A stretch of DNA of 64,000 nucleotides from Bacteroides intestinalis (lineage in GTDB: Bacteria > Bacteroidota > Bacteroidia > Bacteroidales > Bacteroidaceae). A program made the translations under genes and the position numbers. Under the pieces are notes generated by a model. It had not been told where the DNA came from. It saw only the letters and a list, made by a program, of their open reading frames with translations, and did no database searches. This document shows, piece after piece, positions 26,885-36,472 of the stretch (positions are counted from its first letter, which is position 1; each line of letters opens with the position of its first letter). Where the stretch lies: contig NZ_CABJDN010000009.1 in assembly GCF_902364365.1 (NCBI RefSeq), forward strand, positions 1 to 64,000, given 5' to 3'.

Positions 26885-27118
26885 TTAAGGCTCATCCAAA
26901 TAGCGAACAATGATTGAAACCTGCTTAGGGAAAAACGTACGTGCCCTGGGCGTATAGCCTGTATAAAGCAATGCTGCATAAAGTTCTTTATTCATTTTTA
27001 TCCAGCGAGTCAATGTCCGGATAGCACAACGTTCAGTTATATCAGGACAATACAAGTGGGCTAATTCCTTTTTCTTGTATGTCCGGATCTGAAACACAAA
27101 TTCATCTTCTATCATCAT
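26885..27118 (-). CDS. DUF4248 family protein
   Basis: The protein has 77 residues when started at the ATG before MIEDEF; a longer reading adds 13 residues that do not resemble the family. It shows RTYKKKELAHLYCPD near the start, an RTLTRWIKMN core, and the C-terminal FFPKQVSIIVRYLDEP, the pattern of the DUF4248 proteins found in Bacteroidales. These are small, helical and of unknown function, and they often accompany HU-like DNA-binding genes, as here. It sits downstream of the HU-like gene on the same strand with about 80 bp between them and ends at two successive terminators. Confidence 0.8.
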   Translation of the reverse strand: MMIEDEFVFQIRTYKKKELAHLYCPDITERCAIRTLTRWIKMNKELYAALLYTGYTPRARTFFPKQVSIIVRYLDEP

Positions 27119-27197
27119 AATGTTTAGGTTTATTGCTTGTAAAGATACAACATTCAAAAGGCGAAGTCAAGTATTCAGGCAAATAATTCAAGATTAT

Positions 27198-27665
27198 TTA
27201 TCCTAACGGATCATCTTCGATACCTCCGTCACCCCCCTGGTCGGGATCAGGTGTTGTACCTCCGGAAGTCGTGGTACTCCCTGAAGCCATACGCGTCAGG
27301 CTGGCGCTCTTCAGCATATTCTGAAAAATTGTACCCGGAGTAAAGATTATCTTTCTGCGAGAAATTGTACTTGCCGTTACATCCTCTAAGTTATCCTGAC
27401 TTTTAGCCTTAATTCCGGGGCGGAAACACCCAAAATCTCCTAATTGTACAGAAAATCCCTTGTTAATATTCAACTTCAAGGTATCAATCAATGCATCTAA
27501 TACAAATTTCACTGCACCCCTCGGAGCCAATCCCACTTTCGTCACCTCTTCACATAATTCATCGAACTCAATCATTCCAAGAGTACGCGACTCGGCAACA
27601 AACTTTTCAGCTTTCTTTTCATCAAAACCAAACACTCTTTTACTTACAACGTAGCGAATAGACAT
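27198..27665 (-). CDS. HU-like DNA-binding protein with a disordered tail
   Basis: The protein has 155 residues from the ATG chosen (MSIRYVVSKRVFGFDE). A longer start is open but adds residues without family similarity. Residues about 1-115 have the HU/IHF-like pattern of Bacteroidales HU-HIG proteins: a helical pair around IEFDELCEEVTKVGLAPRGA (cited in part) and the beta-arm LGDFGCFRPGIKAKS. The C-terminus (about 128-155) is a Gly/Ser/Thr/Asp-rich tail. Such proteins bind DNA non-specifically and may be nucleoid-like or phage-derived. It has its own -7 element at 27718. It lies next to DUF4248 and downstream of the RHS locus. Confidence 0.8.
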   Translation of the reverse strand: MSIRYVVSKRVFGFDEKKAEKFVAESRTLGMIEFDELCEEVTKVGLAPRGAVKFVLDALIDTLKLNINKGFSVQLGDFGCFRPGIKAKSQDNLEDVTASTISRRKIIFTPGTIFQNMLKSASLTRMASGSTTTSGGTTPDPDQGGDGGIEDDPLG

Positions 27666-27717
27666 AATTTTTAAATTTAAATAGTTAATAAATTGTTCTT
27701 TGTTTGTGATCACGTTG

Positions 27718-27725
27718 CAAAGATA
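27718..27725 (-). promoter_or_regulatory. -7 promoter element of the HU-like gene
   Basis: On the minus strand the element reads TATCTTTG, a full TAnnTTTG match, about 50 bp before the HU-like start. It separates this gene from the RHS-associated small genes upstream. Confidence 0.65.
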
Positions 27726-27855
27726 CTATGCCGTAAAAGTGGAGTGGTGCTTTAACGGTGACTTGGGAGTAATTAAGAGGAAATAAAATCATTGCACATT
27801 AATATGAGCTTTATATTCCCCTGATTATTACTCTTAATATCAAGCCAGCGGGAAG

Positions 27856-28083
27856 TCATTTATCTTCTGGATGCATTTTCAAATAATCATAGGCTGCTCT
27901 TGCCAATTTATATCCCCAATACAATCCAAGTAAGAGGAAAAATAAATAAGACAATAAAATAGGAATCTTTTTACTGATAACAAAACGATATAAAACCATA
28001 ATCATAAAATAATTCCAGAAAACTCGATCTACTATTATATTTGAATAATAATAAAATTTATATATCAGTTTCTTTATTTCCAT
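27856..28083 (-). CDS. Small membrane protein of unknown function (candidate immunity protein)
   Basis: The protein has 75 residues. It has a basic N-terminus (MEIKKLIYK) and two hydrophobic segments at about 23-38 and 41-60, then a charged C-terminus ending in HPEDK. No family is recognised. Its start overlaps the end of the preceding 70-residue membrane protein by 26 bp, so the two are probably coupled. The local sequence is extremely AT-rich. Its place downstream of an RHS protein fits an immunity or accessory gene of a polymorphic toxin locus; this is an inference from position, size and membrane character alone. Confidence 0.5.
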   Translation of the reverse strand: MEIKKLIYKFYYYSNIIVDRVFWNYFMIMVLYRFVISKKIPILLSYLFFLLLGLYWGYKLARAAYDYLKMHPEDK

Positions 28084-28270
28084 TCTTTCTTTTATTTATT
28101 ATTCTACAACTTATCAATACTAATAGTAATATAAAGTAAACTACACCATAGTGTTGATCTATCACTCCCAAATTGATAAAATCGTCAAAAAACATCATTT
28201 TGACAGAAAAAATAAATGTAGCATATACCGCTATACTATTTATATATTTCATAAGAATAAATAAAAACAA
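28058..28270 (-). CDS. Small membrane protein of unknown function
   Basis: The protein has 70 residues, or 64 if translation begins at the second ATG (MKYINS). It has two hydrophobic segments (about 10-27 and 44-58) and a basic tail (NKRKNGNKE). No family is recognised. It overlaps the following 75-residue gene by 26 bp. Base composition nearby is far from the window average: only 10 of the 60 bases at 28081-28140 are G or C. Together with its neighbours it may belong to the variable tail of the RHS locus. Confidence 0.45.
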   Translation of the reverse strand: MFLFILMKYINSIAVYATFIFSVKMMFFDDFINLGVIDQHYGVVYFILLLVLISCRIINKRKNGNKETDI

Positions 28271-28513
28271 AGATAATTATTGAAATTAGTAAAGCCTATA
28301 CACTAGTTTCTGGCTTTTTATAAAGAGCCTCTATTTTCATTTTACTTCTCCACCAGAAGAATAATGCCATAAAAAAAAATATAAATGAAACTTCTTTTTA
28401 TATACATAACCTATATCCTTTATTGTTAGCACCTTCTCTGGATGTTTTCATCACTTATAAAACAAGTAAGTGAATCAACATCTTTTAACTATTATCACAT
28501 CTAGTAAATGATA
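28271..28513. other. AT-rich gap with possible decayed small gene
   Basis: On the minus strand a frame from about 28448 to 28296 reads as a short hydrophobic protein interrupted by one in-frame TAA near 28396. The part after the stop contains FIFFFMALFFWW and ends ALYKKPETSV. It could be a remnant of another small membrane protein of the same cluster, or chance in AT-rich sequence. Confidence 0.25.
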
Positions 28514-28876
28514 CTAATTAAAAAACTTTCTTATATAAGTTGCACATATATCATATATAAGTAGTAATGGCAATAAAATCAAAGGAAAAAGTATTGCTAA
28601 TAAAAAAGCGAACTCTGATCGTATAAAGAAAAAAAGTAACCAAATAACAACACTTGATATAAGAAATCTAGTCCATTCTCTAGTTGTCGCTGCTTTGCGA
28701 AAATTGAAATGGACAATCTTCAATTTCATATAAGCACATGACACATCAGTAATAAAATAAAGATTGCCATATACTAGAATTACATAATCAAGTGCTGCAT
28801 TGAAATTTCCCATATACCAAACCATTACAAACACAAATGCAATACTAATCCAAATTTTTTTACTTATTTTCATCAT
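28514..28876 (-). CDS. Membrane protein, candidate immunity partner of the RHS protein
   Basis: The protein has 120 residues with about four hydrophobic segments (8-25, 28-45, 70-88 and 89-108) and a short charged loop (FRKAATTREWTRF) in the middle. No family is recognised. It starts inside the 3' end of the large RHS gene with a 17-bp overlap, so the two are very likely translated as a pair. A gene immediately after, and overlapping, the C-terminal toxin region of an RHS protein is the usual place for the immunity gene. A polytopic membrane immunity protein would suit a membrane-active toxin. Confidence 0.6.
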   Translation of the reverse strand: MMKISKKIWISIAFVFVMVWYMGNFNAALDYVILVYGNLYFITDVSCAYMKLKIVHFNFRKAATTREWTRFLISSVVIWLLFFFIRSEFAFLLAILFPLILLPLLLIYDICATYIRKFFN

Positions 28877-31800
28877 CTTCGATTATCCCATTAACTGTTC
28901 TACTACTAATATTACTGATAGCAATACTAACTGAATTTGCTGTTTTATCTCCATACTTCATTGCTTTTTCATTTGCTACTCGTAGCTTTTCAGCCCTTGA
29001 TGCTCTTGGATTATCTCCAGCAACTCTCTTTGCATGATCAGCCTGTTGATATAGCAATTTAGCTTCTGGTGAATTTTGCTTTAAAGATTTTACAAAATCA
29101 CCAACCATTTCAGCTCCATATCCAGCGCCAACATCAACAGCAACTTCTTTTCCACTAACTTCACCTTCCTTAATATATTGAGATGTTACACTGAGTGTTG
29201 CATCTACAACTACTTTTCCAGCCATTTCTAATGCAGCCGCTACTTTTGAACTTGTTTGAGCCATTCTAACAGCTTTTATACCTTTATTTACCACATTACC
29301 CAATCCAATCCCAGCCATACTTGTTCCTGCTGATACCATAATAGACTTCGTATCCACATTTGTTAATGATTCAGACCATGATTTCCCTCCAATCTTATTT
29401 ACAGCTACCTGTATAATATAGTCAGTAGCACCACCAATAAGCCCCGCAAGCAAAGGTATTTTCCCATCCTTATCAACATGCTTTATTGGATTATCAAGGC
29501 AATAGGTGTATGTACTCCACGAATACATTTCTTCTGCCATCGGATCCATCACCATAAATCTTCCCAAAGCACTATCATACATTCGAGCTTCATAATCATA
29601 CCAGTCCAGTCCATACATCCTATCCAATTCTTTTCCATTGTACTTATAAGGCTGACTACTCGTAGTTATACCCTCAGCAAACAATCCACCAAAAGGATAG
29701 TAATGATTAACTTGTTCCGCAATCCATTGACTCCCATTCCAGTAAGTCACCACACGATTATTGCCCTGATGATCTTTCAGATAATAATGGTAAGTCGGTA
29801 TCGTACCATTAAGAGTGATATAACCATCATCAGTAAGTATCTTGCTTAAATTGTCATTCTCATAAACCATATTACCGCAATAATCAGTCCTATCAGTTCG
29901 TGAGACTTCATTTGTTGCCAAATCTTTTAAATTACCCATAGTAACTACGACATTGGCAATGGCAGTCTTGTGTACCACTTTCAATTTCGCGCCATCTGCA
30001 CTATATAAATAGTCCGTACGATGTCCGTTCGTAAATTGCAATGTATTCGGCAAATTTAAATTATTATATTGAATCAGAGCTATTTTCTTGTTATAATCCA
30101 ACTTCAAATTACCATTTTTATGATATTGATATTCCTGGGTGGAGGTCTTATTCCCATCAACAAAGTTAAAGGCTCCTGCATATAAAGGATCAGTGCCGGT
30201 ATCACTTACATTATGGAGTTGGTTGCCGGAATAAGTATAAGTTAAATTATCCATAATTCCATAAGCAGTGGTACTGATTTTACCATAGCGCACTAAACTC
30301 TTTATATTTCCCTGTTTATCATATGAATAAGAAGTGTTATAGTGCGAGCTAGCAGAACCATCGACTAAATATTTTGCATTGGCAAGACGTGAAAGATCAT
30401 CATAACTAAAGGCATATCCACGAAGGTTATTGTCACCGAACGCCTTCCAGCTCATTGCAGAGATATTACCATTATATTGAGCTGTACTGCCGCCATAAGA
30501 TTCATTATAATACAAATTTTGGGTGAATAGGGTGCCGACAGAAACAGATTTAAGCCATGAACGTACGTTATGGGTGTAAGTACTTACCAGATTACTATTC
30601 AAGGAAGTATTTCCATACTTCTTATTGGATTCCAAATGACCTACTTTATTGTAAGTATTTTCCGACAAGATGACTTCTCCATTGCCATTCAGTTTATGTG
30701 TTGTTTTAATCAAACGCTTCATATGATCATACTCATAGGTATACAACTCCTTATGAGAGTCTGCACCTTTACTATGTACATGTTGTTTTTTTACGGGATC
30801 TCCAAACAAGTTATAAGCAATATATTCTTTCTCAAAGCCATTCAAATGATTAGTAGACTGGCTTTGAATGACGTGCCCTTTATTGTCATAGTAGAATGCA
30901 GAATATAAATAACCATCTACTCCGGACGTACTAAGTTCAGCTGTTATTTTTCCAGTAAGAAAACCATTGGCACTCTCCGTATATCTACTTCCAAATCCGG
31001 AAGGCTGGTTGACATACTGTATTGTAGTCGGAACTGAATTCTTGCCTATAAAATCATAGTTATCATAATAACTTGCAGAATATATTACAGGACTCGTTAA
31101 AGAAATACCCTTTATAGTATATCCTTTACTCGTATTATCTATATTTTCCCAAACAGCCTTCACCACTATTGTTCCTAAAGGATCAAGATTATGATTAAGG
31201 CTATTCTTGCAAGTTCCCGTTAAAACAGTACGTCCCAAAACATCCGGGATAGAAAAGGTCCATTCATTACGATCCCTCTGTTCTCCATCTTGTGAAAATA
31301 TCAAGTTATTAGCCCTATCATACACATAATATATGGACTGTACGCCAGGTAGTTTTTTCTCAATGCAACGGTTACGACTGTCATATTTATATTGAAATGA
31401 ATTTAAATCCAGGTTCGCCCCAGGTTCCTGATACATCGGTTGAAGTACGAAACTTAAATTATTACGATTATCATATACATAATAAGTGTCATAAGTTTCA
31501 TTTCCGTCCATTTGCCGGGTAAGTAATATACGCCCCTGTTGGTCCGTAAATTGATAGCTCACATTATTATCCTCATCTGTCGTCTTAGTGACATACAGCT
31601 GACCAGCAGAATAATCACTGTTCTTAGTTAATCCGCCGGTACTGCTAACCTGATAATTGATACAGTTCAAAGGAGAGGAAGTCGTATTGGTAAGATAAGC
31701 TGTTGCTACAGGACGGGAACTCCAAGCTGCCCCAGGACCATACTGTTCTGTAATTCGGCTCAGAGGAGAAGCTTCATAATTTGTCTGATTATAACGCCGT

Positions 31801-32141
31801 GAGTCATTGTCATATTCAGCAATGGAACCACTCTTGAATGTAGCAGGATCTATATATTCACCAGAGGCAGGTATAGGAAGCCAGTTTTTAACTTCCCTCC
31901 CGGCACCATCATACTCTTTCAGAGTGACTAGATTACTTACAGACGGATCGCCAGGCTTAACACCTTTCAGTACAGTTTGAAACGGACGGCCTAAACCATC
32001 AAAATAAGAAATTTCATCTATATATGAAGTACTTCCATTATTATACGTACGGGTACGGATATAGTTTTGTGAGGAAACCTGTGCTATAGAGATTTCCTGA
32101 AAACACATCAAAATGAATAATATATAATAAGCGTGTTTCAT
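28860..32141 (-). CDS. RHS repeat protein with DUF6443 N-terminus and variable C-terminal domain (candidate polymorphic toxin)
   Basis: The protein has 1093 residues. It has a signal peptide (about 1-20), a DUF6443-type region (about 25-160) with SYFDGLGRPFQTVLKG, then many YD-type repeats, and the RHS-associated core at about 780-892 (YYLKDHQGNNR, YNGKELDRMYGLDWYDYEARMYD, cited in part, and NPIKHVDKDGK). After the core, about 200 residues form a Gly/Ala/Val-rich segment followed by a charged, helical tail (AKLLYQQADHAKRVAGDNPR) with no toxin motif that I recognise. RHS proteins encase a C-terminal effector that is released by cleavage. It is 34 bp downstream of the T9SS-sorted protein and overlaps the next small membrane gene by 17 bp. 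Confidence 0.85.
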   Translation of the reverse strand: MKHAYYILFILMCFQEISIAQVSSQNYIRTRTYNNGSTSYIDEISYFDGLGRPFQTVLKGVKPGDPSVSNLVTLKEYDGAGREVKNWLPIPASGEYIDPATFKSGSIAEYDNDSRRYNQTNYEASPLSRITEQYGPGAAWSSRPVATAYLTNTTSSPLNCINYQVSSTGGLTKNSDYSAGQLYVTKTTDEDNNVSYQFTDQQGRILLTRQMDGNETYDTYYVYDNRNNLSFVLQPMYQEPGANLDLNSFQYKYDSRNRCIEKKLPGVQSIYYVYDRANNLIFSQDGEQRDRNEWTFSIPDVLGRTVLTGTCKNSLNHNLDPLGTIVVKAVWENIDNTSKGYTIKGISLTSPVIYSASYYDNYDFIGKNSVPTTIQYVNQPSGFGSRYTESANGFLTGKITAELSTSGVDGYLYSAFYYDNKGHVIQSQSTNHLNGFEKEYIAYNLFGDPVKKQHVHSKGADSHKELYTYEYDHMKRLIKTTHKLNGNGEVILSENTYNKVGHLESNKKYGNTSLNSNLVSTYTHNVRSWLKSVSVGTLFTQNLYYNESYGGSTAQYNGNISAMSWKAFGDNNLRGYAFSYDDLSRLANAKYLVDGSASSHYNTSYSYDKQGNIKSLVRYGKISTTAYGIMDNLTYTYSGNQLHNVSDTGTDPLYAGAFNFVDGNKTSTQEYQYHKNGNLKLDYNKKIALIQYNNLNLPNTLQFTNGHRTDYLYSADGAKLKVVHKTAIANVVVTMGNLKDLATNEVSRTDRTDYCGNMVYENDNLSKILTDDGYITLNGTIPTYHYYLKDHQGNNRVVTYWNGSQWIAEQVNHYYPFGGLFAEGITTSSQPYKYNGKELDRMYGLDWYDYEARMYDSALGRFMVMDPMAEEMYSWSTYTYCLDNPIKHVDKDGKIPLLAGLIGGATDYIIQVAVNKIGGKSWSESLTNVDTKSIMVSAGTSMAGIGLGNVVNKGIKAVRMAQTSSKVAAALEMAGKVVVDATLSVTSQYIKEGEVSGKEVAVDVGAGYGAEMVGDFVKSLKQNSPEAKLLYQQADHAKRVAGDNPRASRAEKLRVANEKAMKYGDKTANSVSIAISNISSRTVNGIIEDDENK

Positions 32142-32175
32142 AACTTTTCGGTTTATTCTGTTGGGAAAGATGCTT

Positions 32176-33333
32176 TTAGCCTCTTATGATTTTTTCTGCA
32201 TAAACTTTTTTCCCTACCGTTATCCGCAAGATATATTCACCTTTTGGATAACCGTTCATGGAAATTGTTTCCCTATAATTACCAGTGGACTGGTTTGAGC
32301 GTTGGATAGTGGTCAGCTGACGTCCTTGCAAGTCGAAAAGCGTCAAGAATACTTCACCCGGCTGTTTCAATTCATAGGTGATATATAGATTGTCATCACT
32401 TCCTATTCCATAACTGTAATCAATAACTTGGTCACTTCGTATGTCACCTGTATTTTTATCGGTATCTTTCCATTCCCGGTCATGTTGTTCATCAGCAATT
32501 AAATCACGCCGTTCCTGATTATCGGTATCATAGGGTAAGTCATAATACTGCTCGTCAGGTAAATATACAAAGGAGGTGGTAAAATGCTCATAAGCTTTTC
32601 CGAATTTGTAAGCCGTGCTCTTTACTGTTTCAAAAACCGGATAACGATAGCCATCGGCATACCAACGCCAAGTCTCAGTTTCCAAATGGATAGAATCACC
32701 GGCCAACAAATATTCAATACTATCGCGATCTAAAATAAAAGGAGTATGTCCCAGTGAGTCAGGTATTTCTTCTTTACGAGTCATTTTCTGATGAATCTGC
32801 CGATGAGTACAAATACGTAAAACCTTACGCAAAGTGTCACCCTCCGGAAGTATCAGCATTCCTGAAGCATCTGCCGTTACTCTACTTTTACCTCGCAGGC
32901 GAATATTCAATTGATCACAGTAGTTTCCCGAAGCATCAAAATAATCGGTTACACTACTGCCTTGAAAGACAGGGAAAGCAAACAGCAGTTCCGGCTTTTG
33001 ATAGGTGATAAAAGTCGTAGGGTTCTCATAACCGATACAAAAAAGAGAATCACCAGAGGCATGATAATAATACATCGTGCGGTGTTCGGTACCAATGATG
33101 GTATCAGTTCCCTGCTCAGTATAAGTCAATTCATAATTGGCCTCCTGCAAATTTACTTTGCTAAAATCCCAGATCTGTTGATGTCCTTTTTTACCAGGCT
33201 CACAGGGGGTAACCTGATGTTTTATCAACCGGTCACCTTTGCGGGGAAGATTTGAGCTCATATTCAACATCTGTGCTTGAATAAAGAGCGGCAATGACAA
33301 GCCCACAATAATAAGATAGAATACCTTTCTCAT
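32176..33333 (-). CDS. T9SS type A sorting domain protein
   Basis: The protein has 385 residues from the ATG chosen (MRKVFYLIIVG); an upstream ATG would add eight residues before the signal peptide. It has a signal peptide (about 1-21), a central beta-rich region of unknown family, and a C-terminal sorting domain (about 310-385) with the pattern YELKQPGEVFLTLFD, GRQLTTI and ending GEYILRITVGKKVYAEKIIRG (cited in part). This type A signal directs secretion by the type IX system and surface attachment. It lies between the two YD/RHS-repeat genes on the same strand, 75 bp after the first and 34 bp before the second, which suggests that the three function together on the surface. Confidence 0.8.
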   Translation of the reverse strand: MRKVFYLIIVGLSLPLFIQAQMLNMSSNLPRKGDRLIKHQVTPCEPGKKGHQQIWDFSKVNLQEANYELTYTEQGTDTIIGTEHRTMYYYHASGDSLFCIGYENPTTFITYQKPELLFAFPVFQGSSVTDYFDASGNYCDQLNIRLRGKSRVTADASGMLILPEGDTLRKVLRICTHRQIHQKMTRKEEIPDSLGHTPFILDRDSIEYLLAGDSIHLETETWRWYADGYRYPVFETVKSTAYKFGKAYEHFTTSFVYLPDEQYYDLPYDTDNQERRDLIADEQHDREWKDTDKNTGDIRSDQVIDYSYGIGSDDNLYITYELKQPGEVFLTLFDLQGRQLTTIQRSNQSTGNYRETISMNGYPKGEYILRITVGKKVYAEKIIRG

Positions 33334-33408
33334 AATATAGCATTTCAAGATTAGCACATAATTAAAAATAAATCATATAGAAAACAGTTTCTTGTGATAT
33401 AGCGCATG

Positions 33409-36264
33409 TTATCGCCTAAAATGATATATAAACTCCTGCATAACCGCACCTTCATGATCCTTGATAGCCTTCAAACGGGATTCGGCATCATATTCATAGG
33501 TTGTCTTCAATCCATTAACATCTGTAACTGAAGTGATGCCAACCAGAGGTTTATACGTATAACTCTTTACGTAAGCTTTAGGATAGTCCTTACGCAGTTT
33601 GTCTATTTTAGAGTAATCTGGAACCACCGCGGATGAAAATGAATTCATATTCAATGCCGCATCTACAGTAGCATAAGGAAGGTTCCTGATCTCTGCAACA
33701 AGATACTGTTTATTATATCCCCACACATATATGACATCTTCTGAATTGATGTCAGTAATCCAAAGTGGGTTTCCATAATCGTCATACTTATGATAAATTA
33801 CATAAGGTGTATCCTTTCCCGATGAAAAAGTATATATTTGGCTTGGAGCCCATGCTTTTTCTCCCCACTTTTGATAGGTATATGTATTGGAGTCAATAAC
33901 ATTGCTTGATGCCGCTCCATTTTGATAGTTAACTGTATAGTCTTTAAAAGGAGATAGCAGATTCAAGCTTTTCATTTCATTCTCACTCTCATAATAATAG
34001 GTCCATTCTTTGGTTACAGTTTCATTCCCGAAACTCTCGACATTCTTCTTTAACAGCCCCTTATCATTATAATAATAGTTTGTTTGCTTTTTGATGTTTC
34101 CTCCCGGAAAATAATTTGTTTCTACAGAAGATATCAATTGTTCTTTTCCTATTGAAATATAGTAATCTGCGAATCTAAATACTTCATATCCGGCATAAGC
34201 TCCCTCTTTCTCCAACCCATAAGAGGAATCATTATAAAATTCCGCAGACGTAAAAATCTTAAGACCATATAACCTATCTATTTGAGTTTTATCATATTTA
34301 TTTTCTATTTCTGTCTGGAGCTCATAATCACTTCCATTTTTTTTATAAATATGTTTAATCCACAAATTAGCTTTTCTCCAGAAACTGTTAAATTGACTCA
34401 CAAATATTTTTCCATCTTTTACCGGACTTACTACTCCTCTGGAAGGATATTCGGCAGTAGCATCAGCCTCATAAGGATTATCATAAAAATATACAGTCTT
34501 ACCAAATTCTCCTTTGCTTACATTATGGGTATATTCAGTAATTGCTGTATAATGAATGCCTGCATTAGCAAGGTAGGATACATCATCATTAAATTCAAAA
34601 TTAAAAGAACGTCTTCTGTAGTGTCCATAGTAAGTTTGCCCAGGAACGTAGTATTCGACAAAAACATCGTCAGACGGACGGCAGGCATCCTCTGGATAAA
34701 CCATATAGGTTCCGCAACCATTATTACTATACTCATAGCTCTTAATAATCAGATTACCTTCCTCATCAGCTGATCTAATCTGCGATACCCGAAGTCCACC
34801 TCCCGATTTGATTCCTCGAAGATTGTATTGATTTAGCTCATAATAATATTGAGTCCAACCACCGGTAGGATAAATAATCTTGTTTAAGATACCGTCCTGT
34901 GTTGTTCCTAAATTCGGCAATCTATCGTTAGTACCTCCAAATATTTGAGTAAACTTATCATCCGCCAAAGTAATTGATGGAATTGTAATTCCGAAATACC
35001 CTCTACTATTTTTATATCCCCAATAATCTTTCCCAAACAATGTGGTTTCCTGTGAGGGGAAATATTCAAAATCATACTTCTCTACATTATTAATAGTTAA
35101 CGTTTTTAGCGCATATATGCCGGTTTCCAGCCTAAGATACGCAAAATCTATTACTTTTATTTGATTGCCTTGAGTATCCTTTACCTTCATTTGAGTAATC
35201 TTTTTATCACTATTATCTTGTGTAAAAGTGATGGTTCCACCAGGAAAGCTTATAGTACTTATCCTGTTTACCCTATAAATGGAATATACGGTCGAGGGCT
35301 TAATAAGCCTATCATATCGGCTTTGAATCGTATTACGATCCATATCACCTCCCTCCTGTCTATCTTCTAATGTATTTTCCGTTATTGATAAATAGTCATA
35401 TGTAGAAGGGCCTAGATTATACTCATAAGTGGAATAAGTAAAATTTATCGCTTGTTTTCCATCGCAGGATGTTACTTTTGTCAGGCTGGTTCCAGTACTG
35501 AAGTCCGTTAATTGCCCGATAGATCCTTTAAAAATGCTGGTAGTATACTCCGGATTATCAAACAGATAAGTTGTACCATTCTCATCTGTTATGGAGGTAG
35601 TATAAGCTCCTCCTGTGTTAATCCTAACAGGAGATGCCGCGTTTAGCATTACAGGTTGATTCTCTTTTAGTACAAAACTACCGGAATGACTGCCAACTGA
35701 ATAAGAAAATATATCATATTCAGTATCGAGGTAATGGTCCGAGTAATTAGGTGAACTTCTGTCAAAATGAACTAAAGTTGCAAGAAAGTCATAGTCTGCA
35801 AAATTTCGTAAATTGTACTCATTCGCTTTTTTAAGTCCTGTGGGAAAATTATAAGTTTCATCTGGGCAGCCGTATACCGTACGTGAAACCATGCCACCTG
35901 TATTTAAACTCCAACCTAAACCAACCGCTCCGGTTACATCTGACACTTTCCTTCCGGTAGTAGAATAGGTCAAAGTAATGGGTAATGATATTGAGCCACA
36001 TTGTATTGTATATAACGGAATTTCGATAGGTATTACCCCGTTAGAATTATTCATAGAATAATCAATGCTTCGAAACAGTGCACGTGTTTCCGGAGAAGGT
36101 AATATTACATTCGGAACAAAAGAAGCAACTTCATTAGAATACGCATTGATTTCTAAAAGAGAATCTCTCAAAGCTTTCAATTCGTCATTGGTTTGACCAT
36201 GTACATTGCCAAATTGGGTAATCCCCAATATACAAAAAAATAGCGTGTTTAATATCTTACTCAT
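33409..36264 (-). CDS. YD-repeat/RHS-type secreted protein without a core domain
   Basis: The protein has 951 residues. It has a signal peptide (about 1-24, FCILGITQFGNVHG), an N-terminal beta-rich domain with SISLPITLTYSTTGRKV and GAVGLGWSLNTGGMVSR, typical of the start of Bacteroidota RHS-type proteins, and scattered Tyr/Asp repeats, ending TYEYDAESRLKAIKDHEG. It lacks the RHS-associated core and a C-terminal effector, so it resembles the N-terminal half of a toxin shell encoded as a separate chain. Its own signal peptide, and the intervening T9SS-sorted gene, argue against a simple frameshift split. It is the first gene of the locus, 208 bp downstream of an HU-like gene. Confidence 0.8.
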   Translation of the reverse strand: MSKILNTLFFCILGITQFGNVHGQTNDELKALRDSLLEINAYSNEVASFVPNVILPSPETRALFRSIDYSMNNSNGVIPIEIPLYTIQCGSISLPITLTYSTTGRKVSDVTGAVGLGWSLNTGGMVSRTVYGCPDETYNFPTGLKKANEYNLRNFADYDFLATLVHFDRSSPNYSDHYLDTEYDIFSYSVGSHSGSFVLKENQPVMLNAASPVRINTGGAYTTSITDENGTTYLFDNPEYTTSIFKGSIGQLTDFSTGTSLTKVTSCDGKQAINFTYSTYEYNLGPSTYDYLSITENTLEDRQEGGDMDRNTIQSRYDRLIKPSTVYSIYRVNRISTISFPGGTITFTQDNSDKKITQMKVKDTQGNQIKVIDFAYLRLETGIYALKTLTINNVEKYDFEYFPSQETTLFGKDYWGYKNSRGYFGITIPSITLADDKFTQIFGGTNDRLPNLGTTQDGILNKIIYPTGGWTQYYYELNQYNLRGIKSGGGLRVSQIRSADEEGNLIIKSYEYSNNGCGTYMVYPEDACRPSDDVFVEYYVPGQTYYGHYRRRSFNFEFNDDVSYLANAGIHYTAITEYTHNVSKGEFGKTVYFYDNPYEADATAEYPSRGVVSPVKDGKIFVSQFNSFWRKANLWIKHIYKKNGSDYELQTEIENKYDKTQIDRLYGLKIFTSAEFYNDSSYGLEKEGAYAGYEVFRFADYYISIGKEQLISSVETNYFPGGNIKKQTNYYYNDKGLLKKNVESFGNETVTKEWTYYYESENEMKSLNLLSPFKDYTVNYQNGAASSNVIDSNTYTYQKWGEKAWAPSQIYTFSSGKDTPYVIYHKYDDYGNPLWITDINSEDVIYVWGYNKQYLVAEIRNLPYATVDAALNMNSFSSAVVPDYSKIDKLRKDYPKAYVKSYTYKPLVGITSVTDVNGLKTTYEYDAESRLKAIKDHEGAVMQEFIYHFRR

Positions 36265-36472
36265 AGCATTATTGATTTGTGTTACAAATTCACAGGTGAT
36301 ATAACCTCATAGTAGTCTATCGCAAATTGATAGTAGGGCCACAAGCATTAATAAACTTCGGGAAAGTATATACTTAGAGGAAATTGATTAATGTCGTGGC
36401 AATGTAGTAATAAAAAACAAGAAGACAAAATAAAAACAAAGAATATTTACTCAGGATGAAACAATATTTTTC

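Noticed and set aside
32141..33409. The two large YD/RHS genes as one gene split by a frameshift
   Set aside because: Each has its own signal peptide, and a complete T9SS-sorted gene lies between them.
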